DNA of 64,000 nucleotides. Origin: Novosphingobium sp. GTDB taxonomy: Bacteria; Pseudomonadota; Alphaproteobacteria; Sphingomonadales; Sphingomonadaceae. How positions within the stretch are numbered: the first letter of the stretch is position 1; each line of letters begins with the position of its first letter. The notes under the pieces were generated by a model. That model was not told the origin of the DNA. It did not search any database and saw only the letters and a list, made by a program, of their open reading frames with translations. Positions 17,911 through 26,871 of this stretch are shown piece by piece. The stretch is taken from the NCBI GenBank assembly GCA_025356575.1, contig JANXSP010000029.1:49471-113470 (forward strand), in the 5' to 3' direction. The position numbers and the translations under genes are program-made.

Positions 17911-17995
17911 CCTATCCGACTAGGCGTGTCGGGTTCGGCTTGGAAGGGGGCGCGTTGCGGCCTATCGTCGAGCGAGATGTTCTGGGGGAGTTGAA

Positions 17996-18976
17996 ATGGG
18001 CGGGTTTCTGATCGCACTGGTGGTACTGGTGTTCCTGTTCCTGCTGATGGGCGTACGCGTCGTGCGCCAGGGCTATGTCTATACGGTCGAGCGGCTGGGC
18101 AAGTTCACGCTCGCCGCACAGCCGGGGCTCCACCTGATCGTCCCGTTCGTCGACCGGGTGGGCAACAAGATCAACATGATGGAACAGGTCCTCGATATCC
18201 CGGGACAGGAGATCATCACCCGCGACAACGCGATGGTCGGGGTCGATGCGATCGTATTCTTCCAGGTGCTCGACGCGGGCAAGGCGGCATACGAGGTTTC
18301 CAACCTCTACGTCGCGATCATGCAGCTCACGACCACCAACTTGCGCACGGTGATGGGCTCGATGGACCTGGATGAGACGCTGTCCAAGCGGGACGAGATC
18401 AACGCGCGGCTGCTCAACGTGATCGACGCGGCGACCGAGCCGTGGGGGGTCAAGATCACCCGGGTCGAGATCAAGGACATTCGCCCGCCCGCCGACATCG
18501 TCAACGCAATGGGCCGGCAAATGAAGGCCGAGCGCGAAAAGCGCGCCAACATCCTCGACGCCGAAGGGCTGCGCGCATCCGAAATCCTGCGCGCCGAGGG
18601 CGAGAAGCAGGCGCAGATTCTCCAGGCCGAGGGGCGCCGCGAGGCTGCGTTCCGCGATGCCGAGGCGCGCGAACGCGCGGCGCAGGCCGAAGCCAAGGCG
18701 ACCGAGATGGTCTCTGCGGCGATTGCGGTCTCGGGCACCCAGGCGATCAACTATTTCATCGCGCAGAAATACACCGAGGCAGTGGCCGGGTTCGCGACAT
18801 CGCCCAACGCCAAGACGATCCTGTTCCCGGTCGAGGCGACGCAGCTCATCGGTTCGCTCGGCGGGATCGGCGCATTGGTGCGCGAGGCAGTAGGGAACGA
18901 TAGTCCATCCGCGCCTGCGCCGATCCGTCCGGCACCGCGGCCCACGCCCTCGGTCCCGCCGAGCGGGCCGCGCTGA
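17996..18976 (+). CDS. qmcA: SPFH/band-7 membrane protein, QmcA/paraslipin type
   Basis: A 326-residue stomatin-like protein anchored by an N-terminal helix (FLIALVVLVFLFLLMGVRVV). The band-7 domain (VRQGYVYTVERLGKF to VEIKDIRPP) is followed by the long AEGEKQAQILQAEGRRE coiled coil typical of paraslipins. It forms large oligomeric rings that scaffold membrane proteins and proteases. GGGGGAG precedes the start. Its stop overlaps the start of the next gene (TGATG), the classical stomatin-NfeD pairing. Confidence 0.93.
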   Translation: MGGFLIALVVLVFLFLLMGVRVVRQGYVYTVERLGKFTLAAQPGLHLIVPFVDRVGNKINMMEQVLDIPGQEIITRDNAMVGVDAIVFFQVLDAGKAAYEVSNLYVAIMQLTTTNLRTVMGSMDLDETLSKRDEINARLLNVIDAATEPWGVKITRVEIKDIRPPADIVNAMGRQMKAEREKRANILDAEGLRASEILRAEGEKQAQILQAEGRREAAFRDAEARERAAQAEAKATEMVSAAIAVSGTQAINYFIAQKYTEAVAGFATSPNAKTILFPVEATQLIGSLGGIGALVREAVGNDSPSAPAPIRPAPRPTPSVPPSGPR

Positions 18977-19422
18977 TGGACCTGTTCGGCGGCATCGATC
19001 CGCGCTGGGGCTGGCTCGCCCTGGGCATGGTCCTGGCGATTGCCGAGATCGCGATCCCCGGGGTATTCCTCATCTGGCTGGCGGGCGCGGCGCTCGTCAC
19101 CGGGCTGCTGACCTTCGTATTTCCGTTCGAGCTGCCCTTGCAAATCGGGATCTTCGCGGTGCTGGCGATCGGATCGGTCTTTGCCGGGAAGCGCTGGCTT
19201 GCAGCGCATCCCGTGATTGGCGCCGATCCGCTGATGAACGATCGCACCGGGCGGCTGGTCGGGCAGACGGTGGTGGTGACCAATGCGATCCTCGGCGGCA
19301 GCGGCAAGGTCCGCCAGGGCGACGGCGAGTGGCTCGCCCGCGGTCCCGATGCCGAACCCGGCACGCGGATGCGCGTCAGCGGGGCCGATGGCACCGTGCT
19401 GCTTGTCGAGCACATGCACTGA
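18976..19422 (+). CDS. NfeD-family membrane protein
   Basis: A 148-residue partner of the preceding SPFH protein. It has three or four hydrophobic segments (WLALGMVLAIAEIAIPGVFLIWLAG and GLLTFVFPFELPLQIGIFAVLAIGSVF) followed by a C-terminal OB-fold domain (LVGQTVVVTNAILGGSGKVRQGDGEW). It lacks the protease domain of long NfeD proteins, as expected for NfeD1b. It is translationally coupled to qmcA by a TGATG overlap. Confidence 0.92.
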   Translation: MDLFGGIDPRWGWLALGMVLAIAEIAIPGVFLIWLAGAALVTGLLTFVFPFELPLQIGIFAVLAIGSVFAGKRWLAAHPVIGADPLMNDRTGRLVGQTVVVTNAILGGSGKVRQGDGEWLARGPDAEPGTRMRVSGADGTVLLVEHMH

Positions 19423-19466
19423 CCCCATATCGCGCAGCGACGCAGGTTTACGCAGGAACTCCCCCG

Positions 19467-19865
19467 ATGTCCGACAAGACCGAAATGACCGATGCCCAGT
19501 GGCGTGAGAAGCTTAGCCCCGAGCAGTACGCGGTGCTGCGCGGCGCAGGGACCGAGCGCGCCTTCACCGGCAAGTACGACAAGAACAAGGCTCCGGGCGA
19601 ATACGTGTGCGCGGGCTGCGGAACTGCGCTGTTTTCGTCCGAGACCAAGTATGAAAGCGGCTCGGGCTGGCCCAGCTTTACCGAACCTGCCGCGCCCGAG
19701 GCCGTCGCCGAACATCGCGACGTCTCGCACGGGATGGTCCGCACCGAAGCGCGCTGCGCCAAGTGCGACGGGCACCTCGGCCATATTTTCCCCGATGGGC
19801 CGGGTCCGGGCGGCCAGCGTTATTGCATGAACAGCGCCGCGCTCGAGTTCAAACCGACCGACTGA
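19467..19865 (+). CDS. msrB: Peptide-methionine (R)-S-oxide reductase MsrB
   Basis: A 132-residue methionine-R-sulfoxide reductase. The zinc-binding cysteine pairs (CAGCG and CAKCDG), SGSGWPSF, the HRDVSHGMVRTEARC segment and the catalytic Cys in RYCMNSAAL are all present. The start MSDKTEMTD was chosen with AGGA 9 bases upstream; the longer ORF runs back into nfeD. The stereochemical partner msrA lies at 35490. It has no signal peptide, so it acts in the cytoplasm. Confidence 0.95.
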   Translation: MSDKTEMTDAQWREKLSPEQYAVLRGAGTERAFTGKYDKNKAPGEYVCAGCGTALFSSETKYESGSGWPSFTEPAAPEAVAEHRDVSHGMVRTEARCAKCDGHLGHIFPDGPGPGGQRYCMNSAALEFKPTD

Positions 19866-20042
19866 GGCTGGCAAGCCGCGAACGCAGCGCGGAAATCCAC
19901 AGCGTCTGCGCGCCCGCAGCGGCGTAGCGGTCCAACGCATCCCGCGGTGATTTTGCGCAGATGGCGATTCACGCCGGGCAATTAATCGCCTAGACCTCAG
20001 CAGCGGCAAAGGTTCGCTGCGTGGAAGGGATGGCACTAACCG

Positions 20043-22208
20043 ATGGCACGCACGCCTGACCGGCGCCGCACGCGCGGCCGCGGCACCGCTGCCCGTCCCG
20101 TGCGCAGCGGCTGGCGCTTGTGGCTGCGCCGGATGCTGATCGGCGGCAGCGGGCTTGCGCTCCTGGGTCTGTTCGCGCTCGGCGTGTCGGTGGCCTTCGC
20201 GGCGCGTTCGCTGCCCAGCTACGACGAGATGAAATCGAGCCAGAACGGCCAGATGATCGTCGTGCGCGCGCGCGACGGGACCCAGCTGGTTGCGGTTGGG
20301 CCAAGCTACGGCAAATGGCTGCCTTCGGCCGACATTCCCCAGGTGATGAAGGATGCGATGGTTTCGGTCGAGGACCGGCGGTTCAACCGGCACTTCGGGA
20401 TCGATCCGTACGGCCTGGCGCGGGCGTTGTTCGTCTCGATCCGCGATCGGCGCGGGGCCCGGGCAACCTCGACGATCACCCAGCAGCTCGCGCGCAACGT
20501 CTTCCTCAACAACAACCGCACTGTCGGGCGCAAACTACGCGAGGGCGTGCTGGCAATGGCGCTCGAAGCCAAGTTTTCCAAGGCCCAGATCCTCGAGCTC
20601 TATCTCAACAAGGTCTATTTCGGCGGGGGCGCCTATGGCATCGATTCGGCCAGTCGCAAGTTCTTCGGCCATCCCGCCACCACGCTGAGCCTGCCCGAGG
20701 CGGCGATCATCGCCGGGCTGGTCAAGGCCCCGTCGCGCTATTCGCCCACCGCCGATGCCGGCGCGGGGATCGCGCGGGCGCGGGTGGTGCTCCAGACGAT
20801 GCAGGAAACCGGGGCGATCAGCGCCGGCGAAGCGGCTTCGGCGGATCTTCACACGGTTCGTATCGCGGATGAGGGAGGCCAGAATTCGGTCCGCTATTTT
20901 ACCGATTGGGCGCTGCCGCAGCTCGATATCCTGCTGGGCGGGGCGAGCACCGAACCGATCGAGGTCTGGACCACGCTCGATGTTGGCATGCAGCGCGCAG
21001 CGACCGCGTCGATCGCCGCCAATGTTCCGTCCGGGGCGCAAGGCGCGCTCGTCAGCCTCGACCGCGACGGCGCGGTGATGGCGATGGTCGGAGGCACCGA
21101 TTATGCCCGGTCGAACTACAACCGCGCGACCGACGCGGTGCGTCAGCCGGGATCGGCGTGGAAGCTGTTCGTCTATCTCGCCGCGCTCGAATCGGGCTAC
21201 ACCCCCAACGACACGGTGACCGATGCGCCGGTGACGATCGACGGGTGGAGCCCGCGCAATTCGGGCGGAACCTATGCGGGCAAGATCGATGTCCGCACCG
21301 CGTTCGCCTATTCGAAGAATACCGTCGCGGCGCAGCTCGGCAACGAGGTCGGCTATAGCGCGGTGGCCGGAATGGCGCGGCGGTTCGGGATCACCACCCC
21401 GATCAATACCCACCCCTCGATGGTGCTGGGCACCTCGGAAGTCCGCGTGATCGACATGACCCGCGCGTTCGCCGCGGTCTCGGCCCACGGCGTTGCGGTC
21501 GAGCCGTTCGGGATCCTCAAGGTCACCAACACCGAAGGGCGCGTGCTGTACCAACATGCCAGTGTCGCCGGCACGCAGCTCGTCCCCGCCTACGTCGCGG
21601 CGGGGATCACCGATCTGCTCCAGACCGCGGTCAACATCGGCACCGGCCGCGCCGCGCAGATCGGCCGCCCGGTCGCGGGCAAGACCGGGACCACGACCTC
21701 CAACAAGGACGGCTGGTTCCTCGGCTTCTCGAGCGGGATCACGACCGGGGTGTGGATGGGCCGCGACGATGCCAAGCCGATCCCGGGCTTGCAGGGCGGC
21801 ACCGCCCCGGCGCGCGCGTTCGCGGCCTATATGCGCGTGGCCGTGGCGCAGCGCCCGGTCGAACAGTTCGATACCAAGCTGCAGTTGCCCGAATGGCAGC
21901 TCGAGCCCGACGACGAGGCGAGCTTTGCCGGATCGAACGACTATTACTACATCGACGATCAGGGCAACCTGGTCGATCCGCACCGGGTGGTCGAGCCGCC
22001 GCAGCCGCCGCCCGCCGATCCCCAGGGGGGCGAGCCTGGGCTGGTCCCGGCCGGACCGCCGGCGGCAGCGGGGGACGAGTTCCTCAACCAGGCCACCGGG
22101 GGCAACCGCCCGAACGAGCCGCCGCCCGACCGCCCGCGCATTGCGCCGCAAAAGCCTGCGCCGGCCCCGCGCACCGGGTCTTCGCCAATGGTCCAGGAAG
22201 TCAACTGA
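20043..22208 (+). CDS. Class A penicillin-binding protein (PBP1A family)
   Basis: A 721-residue bifunctional peptidoglycan synthase. The basic N-terminus is followed by one anchor (GSGLALLGLFALGVSVAFAA, about residues 38-57). GT51 motifs are SVEDRRFNRHFGIDPYGLARA, STITQQLARNVFL and the KVYFGGGAYGID segment. Transpeptidase motifs are SAWK, SKN and KTGTTTSN. The tail from about residue 640 is Pro/Gly-rich and probably disordered. Upstream, 177 bases separate it from msrB with no obvious promoter. It duplicates the function of the PBP at 3188 but is clearly a different subgroup. Confidence 0.93.
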   Translation: MARTPDRRRTRGRGTAARPVRSGWRLWLRRMLIGGSGLALLGLFALGVSVAFAARSLPSYDEMKSSQNGQMIVVRARDGTQLVAVGPSYGKWLPSADIPQVMKDAMVSVEDRRFNRHFGIDPYGLARALFVSIRDRRGARATSTITQQLARNVFLNNNRTVGRKLREGVLAMALEAKFSKAQILELYLNKVYFGGGAYGIDSASRKFFGHPATTLSLPEAAIIAGLVKAPSRYSPTADAGAGIARARVVLQTMQETGAISAGEAASADLHTVRIADEGGQNSVRYFTDWALPQLDILLGGASTEPIEVWTTLDVGMQRAATASIAANVPSGAQGALVSLDRDGAVMAMVGGTDYARSNYNRATDAVRQPGSAWKLFVYLAALESGYTPNDTVTDAPVTIDGWSPRNSGGTYAGKIDVRTAFAYSKNTVAAQLGNEVGYSAVAGMARRFGITTPINTHPSMVLGTSEVRVIDMTRAFAAVSAHGVAVEPFGILKVTNTEGRVLYQHASVAGTQLVPAYVAAGITDLLQTAVNIGTGRAAQIGRPVAGKTGTTTSNKDGWFLGFSSGITTGVWMGRDDAKPIPGLQGGTAPARAFAAYMRVAVAQRPVEQFDTKLQLPEWQLEPDDEASFAGSNDYYYIDDQGNLVDPHRVVEPPQPPPADPQGGEPGLVPAGPPAAAGDEFLNQATGGNRPNEPPPDRPRIAPQKPAPAPRTGSSPMVQEVN

Positions 22209-22292
22209 GCGTCAACCGCGCAGGCTTGTAGGCGGGCGATTTTGCGATAGGTTTCGCACCGTGCCCGAATGAGCGGGCGGGAGGAGCCGACC

Positions 22293-24248
22293 TTGACCCG
22301 ATCACGCCTGTGCGCCGCGCTGCTGCTTGCTGCCGTTCCGGTAACCGCGGGGGCGCAAACCCCGCCGGCGGCGGCTCCCGTTGCCGCGGCGATCGTGCCC
22401 AAGCCCGCCGCGCTGACCGCCGAGCAGGTGCCGCCGATCCCGCTGGTGCTCGCTGCGCAAGTTCGTCCCTATCTCGAATCGCGCGGTGCGGCGTTTTCGG
22501 GATGGGACCCCAAGGCGCGCGCGGTGCTGATCACGACGCGCTTCGGAAATGCTGCGCAGCTTCACCGCGTGGCGATGCCGCTGGGCGCGCGCACGCAGAT
22601 CTCGTTCGAGGCCGAGCCGGTCGGGGGAAGCTACGCCCCGCAGCGCGGCGACGTGATCGTGGTCCAGAAGGACAGCGGCGGCGATGAATATTTCCAGCTC
22701 AGCACCCTGCGCGACGGGCGCCTGACGCTGTTGACCGATGGGACCAGCCGCAACGAATTCAACGCGTGGAGCGATGATGGAACGCTGGTCGGCTACAGTT
22801 CGACCCGCCGCAACGGTGCCGACAGCGACCTCTACGTGATGGACCCGCGCGATCCGGCATCGAGCCGGATGGTCGCGCAGGTCAGCGGCGGCGGATGGGG
22901 GATCGGCGCGTTTTCGGCCGACAAGCGCACCGCCTATGTCGCCAACTACAAGTCGGTCCAGAACGTCGACCTGTTCCGCCTCGACCTCGCCTCGGGCGCG
23001 CTCACCGCGCTCGGCGACAACACCCGTGACGTCGCCCAGAGCGCGCCGCGCGCGGCACCCGACGGCACGCTGTGGAGCGTTTCGGATGAAGGATCGGACT
23101 TTGCCCGGCTCGGTACGATCGACCCGGTCAGCGGTGCATTCACCGCGCGCACCACCGAGCAGTGGGACGTCGACGGGTTCGATTTGAGCGCGGACGGCAA
23201 GACCATCGCCTATCTCGTCAACGCTGCCGGATCGAGCCGTCTGCGGATCATGGACGTGGCCAGCGATACGGTCCGCGATGTGGCGGGGTTGCCCGCGGGG
23301 GTGATCTCCGGGCTGCAGATCGCGCCGTGGGGGGAGATCGGTTTCTCGATATCCTCGGCCCGCAGCGCCAGCGACGTGTGGTCGGTCGATCCGGCCACGC
23401 TCGCGCTGACCCGCTGGACGCAGAGCGAAACCGGCGGGCTCGACGCGGGCAAAAATGCCGAGCCCGAACTGGTGACGATCAAGAGCTTCGACCGGCTCCC
23501 CGTCTCGGGTTTCCTTTACCTGCCCGATCCGGGGCGGTTTCCGGGCAAGCGTCCGGTGCTGGTGAACGTCCACGGGGGGCCGGAGGGCCAGTCGCAGCCG
23601 GGCTTCCTGGGGCGTGCCAACTACTTCGTCAACGAATTGGGGATCGGGCTGTTCTACCCCAACGTCCGCGGCTCGACGGGGTACGGAAAGCGCTTCGTCA
23701 GCCTCGACAACGGGCCGTTCAAGCGCGAGGATTCGGTTCGCGACATGGCCGCGTTCGTCGCCGCGCTGGCCGCCGATCCGCGCGTCGATGCCGGGCGGAT
23801 CGGGCTCACCGGGGGATCGTACGGCGGGTACATGTGCTATGCCGCCGCGGTCCAGTTGCGCACGCAATTGCGCGCGACGCAGTGCACCGTGGCGATCAGC
23901 AACTTCGTCAGCTTCCTGGAAAATACCAATGCCTATCGCCGCGATCTGCGCCGCGTCGAATACGGCGACGAGCGCGATCCGCGCCAGCGCGCGCAACTGA
24001 TGAAAATCTCGCCGCTCACCCGGGTCAACGAGATCACCCAGCCGATGTTCGTGATCACCGGGCACAACGATCCGCGCGTGCCCCAGTCCGAGGCAGACCA
24101 GATGGTCGCCGCGATCCGCGCGCATGGCGGGGTTGCCTGGCACATGATCGCGGCCAACGAGGGCCACGGTTACGCCAAGAAGGAAAACGTCGACTACGCC
24201 TTTCTGGCGCAACTGGTATTCTGGCAAAAGTATCTGCTGGGGCAGTAG
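22293..24248 (+). CDS. S9-family prolyl-oligopeptidase-like peptidase, exported
   Basis: A secreted serine peptidase of about 651 residues. An N-terminal signal peptide (ending AGAQTPPAAA) leads into a beta-propeller (residues about 100-400, with repeated D-P-x-S and YSSTRRNGADSDLYVMD elements) and a C-terminal alpha/beta-hydrolase domain. The catalytic Ser is in GGSYGGYM, Asp in GHNDPRVPQ, and His in ANEGHGYAKKEN. The start was placed at TTG 22293 because GGGAGGAG sits 6-7 bases upstream and it yields a clean signal peptide; ATG at 22269 is in frame but has no ribosome-binding site. The family cleaves short peptides after proline or related residues. Confidence 0.85.
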   Translation: MTRSRLCAALLLAAVPVTAGAQTPPAAAPVAAAIVPKPAALTAEQVPPIPLVLAAQVRPYLESRGAAFSGWDPKARAVLITTRFGNAAQLHRVAMPLGARTQISFEAEPVGGSYAPQRGDVIVVQKDSGGDEYFQLSTLRDGRLTLLTDGTSRNEFNAWSDDGTLVGYSSTRRNGADSDLYVMDPRDPASSRMVAQVSGGGWGIGAFSADKRTAYVANYKSVQNVDLFRLDLASGALTALGDNTRDVAQSAPRAAPDGTLWSVSDEGSDFARLGTIDPVSGAFTARTTEQWDVDGFDLSADGKTIAYLVNAAGSSRLRIMDVASDTVRDVAGLPAGVISGLQIAPWGEIGFSISSARSASDVWSVDPATLALTRWTQSETGGLDAGKNAEPELVTIKSFDRLPVSGFLYLPDPGRFPGKRPVLVNVHGGPEGQSQPGFLGRANYFVNELGIGLFYPNVRGSTGYGKRFVSLDNGPFKREDSVRDMAAFVAALAADPRVDAGRIGLTGGSYGGYMCYAAAVQLRTQLRATQCTVAISNFVSFLENTNAYRRDLRRVEYGDERDPRQRAQLMKISPLTRVNEITQPMFVITGHNDPRVPQSEADQMVAAIRAHGGVAWHMIAANEGHGYAKKENVDYAFLAQLVFWQKYLLGQ

Positions 24249-24317
24249 CCGGGTCAGCTATACGCAGGAAAGGCGGACGCCGCGCTGGCGCCCGCCGTCC
24301 CGCATTCCTGGCGCCGG

Positions 24318-25913
24318 TTAGCGCAGCCGGATCGGAACGTATTGCGCCGGCTGGCCGCGCCGCAGGACGCGCAGCAATACCGCCTCGCGTCCTCCGCCAC
24401 GCGCCGCGGCGACCGCGGCTTCGAGATCGGCAGGGCGGGTGACCGCACGATAATTGGCCGAAAGCACAACATCGCCGCGCTGGATCCCCTTGGCCCCGGC
24501 ATCCGACGAATCGTCGACCACGGTCACGACGACGCCCTGGGTCCCCTCGGGGATCCCGAGTTGGGTTACGATCCGCGGGGTGAGCGGAATCGCCGAAAGA
24601 CCGAGCGCGCGCTCGACCACCCCGGTGCCCTGCTCGGTGGGGTTCTTGGGCGGACGCGCGAAATTGTCGTTTTGATCGTTCTGGGCGTTGTCGGGGTCGA
24701 AGCTCTGCTGCGCGAGTTCGTCCTCGGTCGGACGCTTGGCGACCACCGCGGTCAGCGTCATGCGCTTGGTATCGCGGATCAGATCGACCGGGATATGCTT
24801 GCCCGGCGCGGTATTGGCGACAATGAAAGACAGCGTCTGATCGGGGGTGACGTCCTTGCCATCGACCTTGAGCACCACGTCGCCTGCCTGCAGCCCGGCC
24901 AGTGCCGCGGGTTTGCCCGGCTCTACCGCCTGGACGAACTCGCCGCGGTTGTGCGGGATGCCGAGCGAATCCGCGATGTCCTCGCCCAGCGGCTGGATGC
25001 GGATGCCGAGATAGCCGCGCTCTATCGCCTCGCCGCGCTTGAGCTTGTCGACGATCGGGGCGGCGATGTCGGCGGGGATGGCAAAGCCGATCCCGACGCT
25101 GCCGCCAGTCGGTGAGAAGATCGCATTGTTGATGCCGATGACGTTGCCGCGCATGTCGAACATCGGTCCGCCCGAATTGCCGCGGTTGATCGAGGCGTCG
25201 GTCTGGAGATAGCGATCGTAGGCACTGCCCGACCCGGTGTTGCGATAGACCGCCGAGACGATCCCCGATGTGACCGTGCCGCCGAGCCCGAACGGGTTGC
25301 CGATCGCGATGACCCAGTCGCCCACCCGCGCCGCGCGCGAATCGCCGAATTTGACGAACGGCAAGGTCCGCGGCGCGTCGATCTTGAGCACCGCGAGATC
25401 CGATGCCGCATCGCGGCCAACGACCTTGGCAGGATATTCGGTCCGATCGGGCATGGTCACGGTGATCGATTCGACCTGTCCCTGGCCGTCGGCGGTGATG
25501 ACGTGGTTGTTGGTGACGACGAACCCGTCGGCCGAAATCACGAAGCCCGAACCCAGCGACTGCGCCTCGCGCGTCTGGGTTCCGCCCTGGCTCTGGCCGC
25601 CCTGCGTACCGCCGCCCTGGCCGTTCTGGCCGCCGCCGAACAAGTCGGCGAACGGGGTCCCGGCGAAAGGATTGGCGTTCTGCGCGACGCGAACCCGCTG
25701 GCGGGTCGAGATATTGACGACCGCAGGAGCGAGCTGTTCGGTCAGATCGGCGAAGCTGGCGGGCGCGCCCGCGCGCGGGACCACCGTATCCATGTGCTGG
25801 GCATCGTTCTGTGCGACCTGGGCACCGGCGGGGTAGCCGGTAAGCAGGGAAAGCGTGGCGCCGCCGAGCAGCAGCGCCGAAGTGACCGAATAGGCATATC
25901 GCACTGGCTTCAC
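24318..25913 (-). CDS. degP: Do-type periplasmic serine protease DegP/HtrA
   Basis: A 531-residue HtrA protease/chaperone with an N-terminal signal peptide. Catalytic residues are His in VTNNHVI, Asp in SDLAVLKI and Ser in NRGNSGGPMF. Two PDZ domains follow (RGYLGIRIQPLG onward, and from LSAIPLTPRIVTQLG). A Gly/Gln-rich insert (residues about 90-110) forms the LA loop. The start is GTG; the next in-frame GTG three codons later is better spaced from AAGGA and may be the true start. It lies downstream of hflK-hflC on the same strand after 114 bases, an arrangement common in alphaproteobacteria that links membrane and periplasmic quality control. Confidence 0.93.
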   Translation of the reverse strand: MKPVRYAYSVTSALLLGGATLSLLTGYPAGAQVAQNDAQHMDTVVPRAGAPASFADLTEQLAPAVVNISTRQRVRVAQNANPFAGTPFADLFGGGQNGQGGGTQGGQSQGGTQTREAQSLGSGFVISADGFVVTNNHVITADGQGQVESITVTMPDRTEYPAKVVGRDAASDLAVLKIDAPRTLPFVKFGDSRAARVGDWVIAIGNPFGLGGTVTSGIVSAVYRNTGSGSAYDRYLQTDASINRGNSGGPMFDMRGNVIGINNAIFSPTGGSVGIGFAIPADIAAPIVDKLKRGEAIERGYLGIRIQPLGEDIADSLGIPHNRGEFVQAVEPGKPAALAGLQAGDVVLKVDGKDVTPDQTLSFIVANTAPGKHIPVDLIRDTKRMTLTAVVAKRPTEDELAQQSFDPDNAQNDQNDNFARPPKNPTEQGTGVVERALGLSAIPLTPRIVTQLGIPEGTQGVVVTVVDDSSDAGAKGIQRGDVVLSANYRAVTRPADLEAAVAAARGGGREAVLLRVLRRGQPAQYVPIRLR

Positions 25914-26027
25914 GTCCTTTTTTACCGTTCGGGCCGCGGGCGGGGGAAGTGCCCGTATTCCGTAATTTCTGGCGCTTTTCGGGCTTTTGCACCTGAACCG
26001 CGATTGAATGGGCCGGCCCGGTTACAA

Positions 26028-26870
26028 TCAATTACCGCGGAACTGCTTGAGATAGCTGTTGTCGGGCGAAAGAATGATGCTGCTCGACCCGGTCTTGCTC
26101 GAAAACACCGCGTCGTAAGACTGCATCGCCCGATAGAAATCGTAGAACCCGGCGTCCTTGCCGAAGCTTACCGCATAGGTCTTGGCGGCGTCGGCCTCGG
26201 CCTGGGCACGGATAATCTGCGCGGCTTTCTGGCCCTGCGCGGCAATCGTCGCGGCTTCCTGCTGGCGCGCGGTCTGCATCCGCGCAAACGCGCTTTCGAG
26301 CGGGGTACCATCGGGCAGATCGGCGCGCTTGATCCGCACGTCGATAACCTGCGCTCCGTATTCACGCGCCTCGCGGTCGAGCGCGGTACGGATGTTGTTC
26401 ATCGCCTGGCCGCGCTCGGCGGTCAGCAACGACTGGAAGGTGCGCTTGCCCAGTTCCTGGCGCAATACCGAGTTGAGAATCGGCTGGAGCTGCTCGGCAA
26501 CGCGTTCGGTGGTCCCCGCCGTACGCACCATCTTGACCGGATCGATGATCCGGAAGCGGGCAAAGGCATCGACCTCGAGCCGGAGCTGGTCGATCGAGAG
26601 CACTTGCTGGCGCTCCATATCGACTGCCATCACGCGCTTGTCGATCCGCACCACGCGTTCGAAAAACGGGACGCGGAATACCAGCCCGGCGCCGGTCTGG
26701 CCGAAGTCCCGGTTGGGGCGGAAGCGGTTGATCACGCGCACCGGCTCGCCGACCCGGACGATGACGGCCTGCTCGGTTTCGGGGACGACCACCGTACACA
26801 GCATGATCCCGACGATCAGCGCGGCGATCGCGCCGATCGTCAGCTTCTGGTTCTGCCAGAGCGTGTCCAT
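26028..26870 (-). CDS. hflC: FtsH regulator HflC
   Basis: A 280-residue SPFH protein that with HflK forms the cage around the FtsH protease in the inner membrane. One N-terminal membrane helix (LTIGAIAALIVGIMLCTVVVPETEQAVIVR) is followed by the band-7 domain (PFFERVVRIDKRVMAVD, EYGAQVIDVRIKRADLP) and a coiled coil (RQQEAATIAAQGQKAAQIIRAQAEADAAK). The start MDTLWQN lies one base after the hflK stop (TGAgATG). The longer frame in the ORF track reads through hflK and is spurious. Confidence 0.95.
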   Translation of the reverse strand: MDTLWQNQKLTIGAIAALIVGIMLCTVVVPETEQAVIVRVGEPVRVINRFRPNRDFGQTGAGLVFRVPFFERVVRIDKRVMAVDMERQQVLSIDQLRLEVDAFARFRIIDPVKMVRTAGTTERVAEQLQPILNSVLRQELGKRTFQSLLTAERGQAMNNIRTALDREAREYGAQVIDVRIKRADLPDGTPLESAFARMQTARQQEAATIAAQGQKAAQIIRAQAEADAAKTYAVSFGKDAGFYDFYRAMQSYDAVFSSKTGSSSIILSPDNSYLKQFRGN

Positions 26871-26871
26871 C

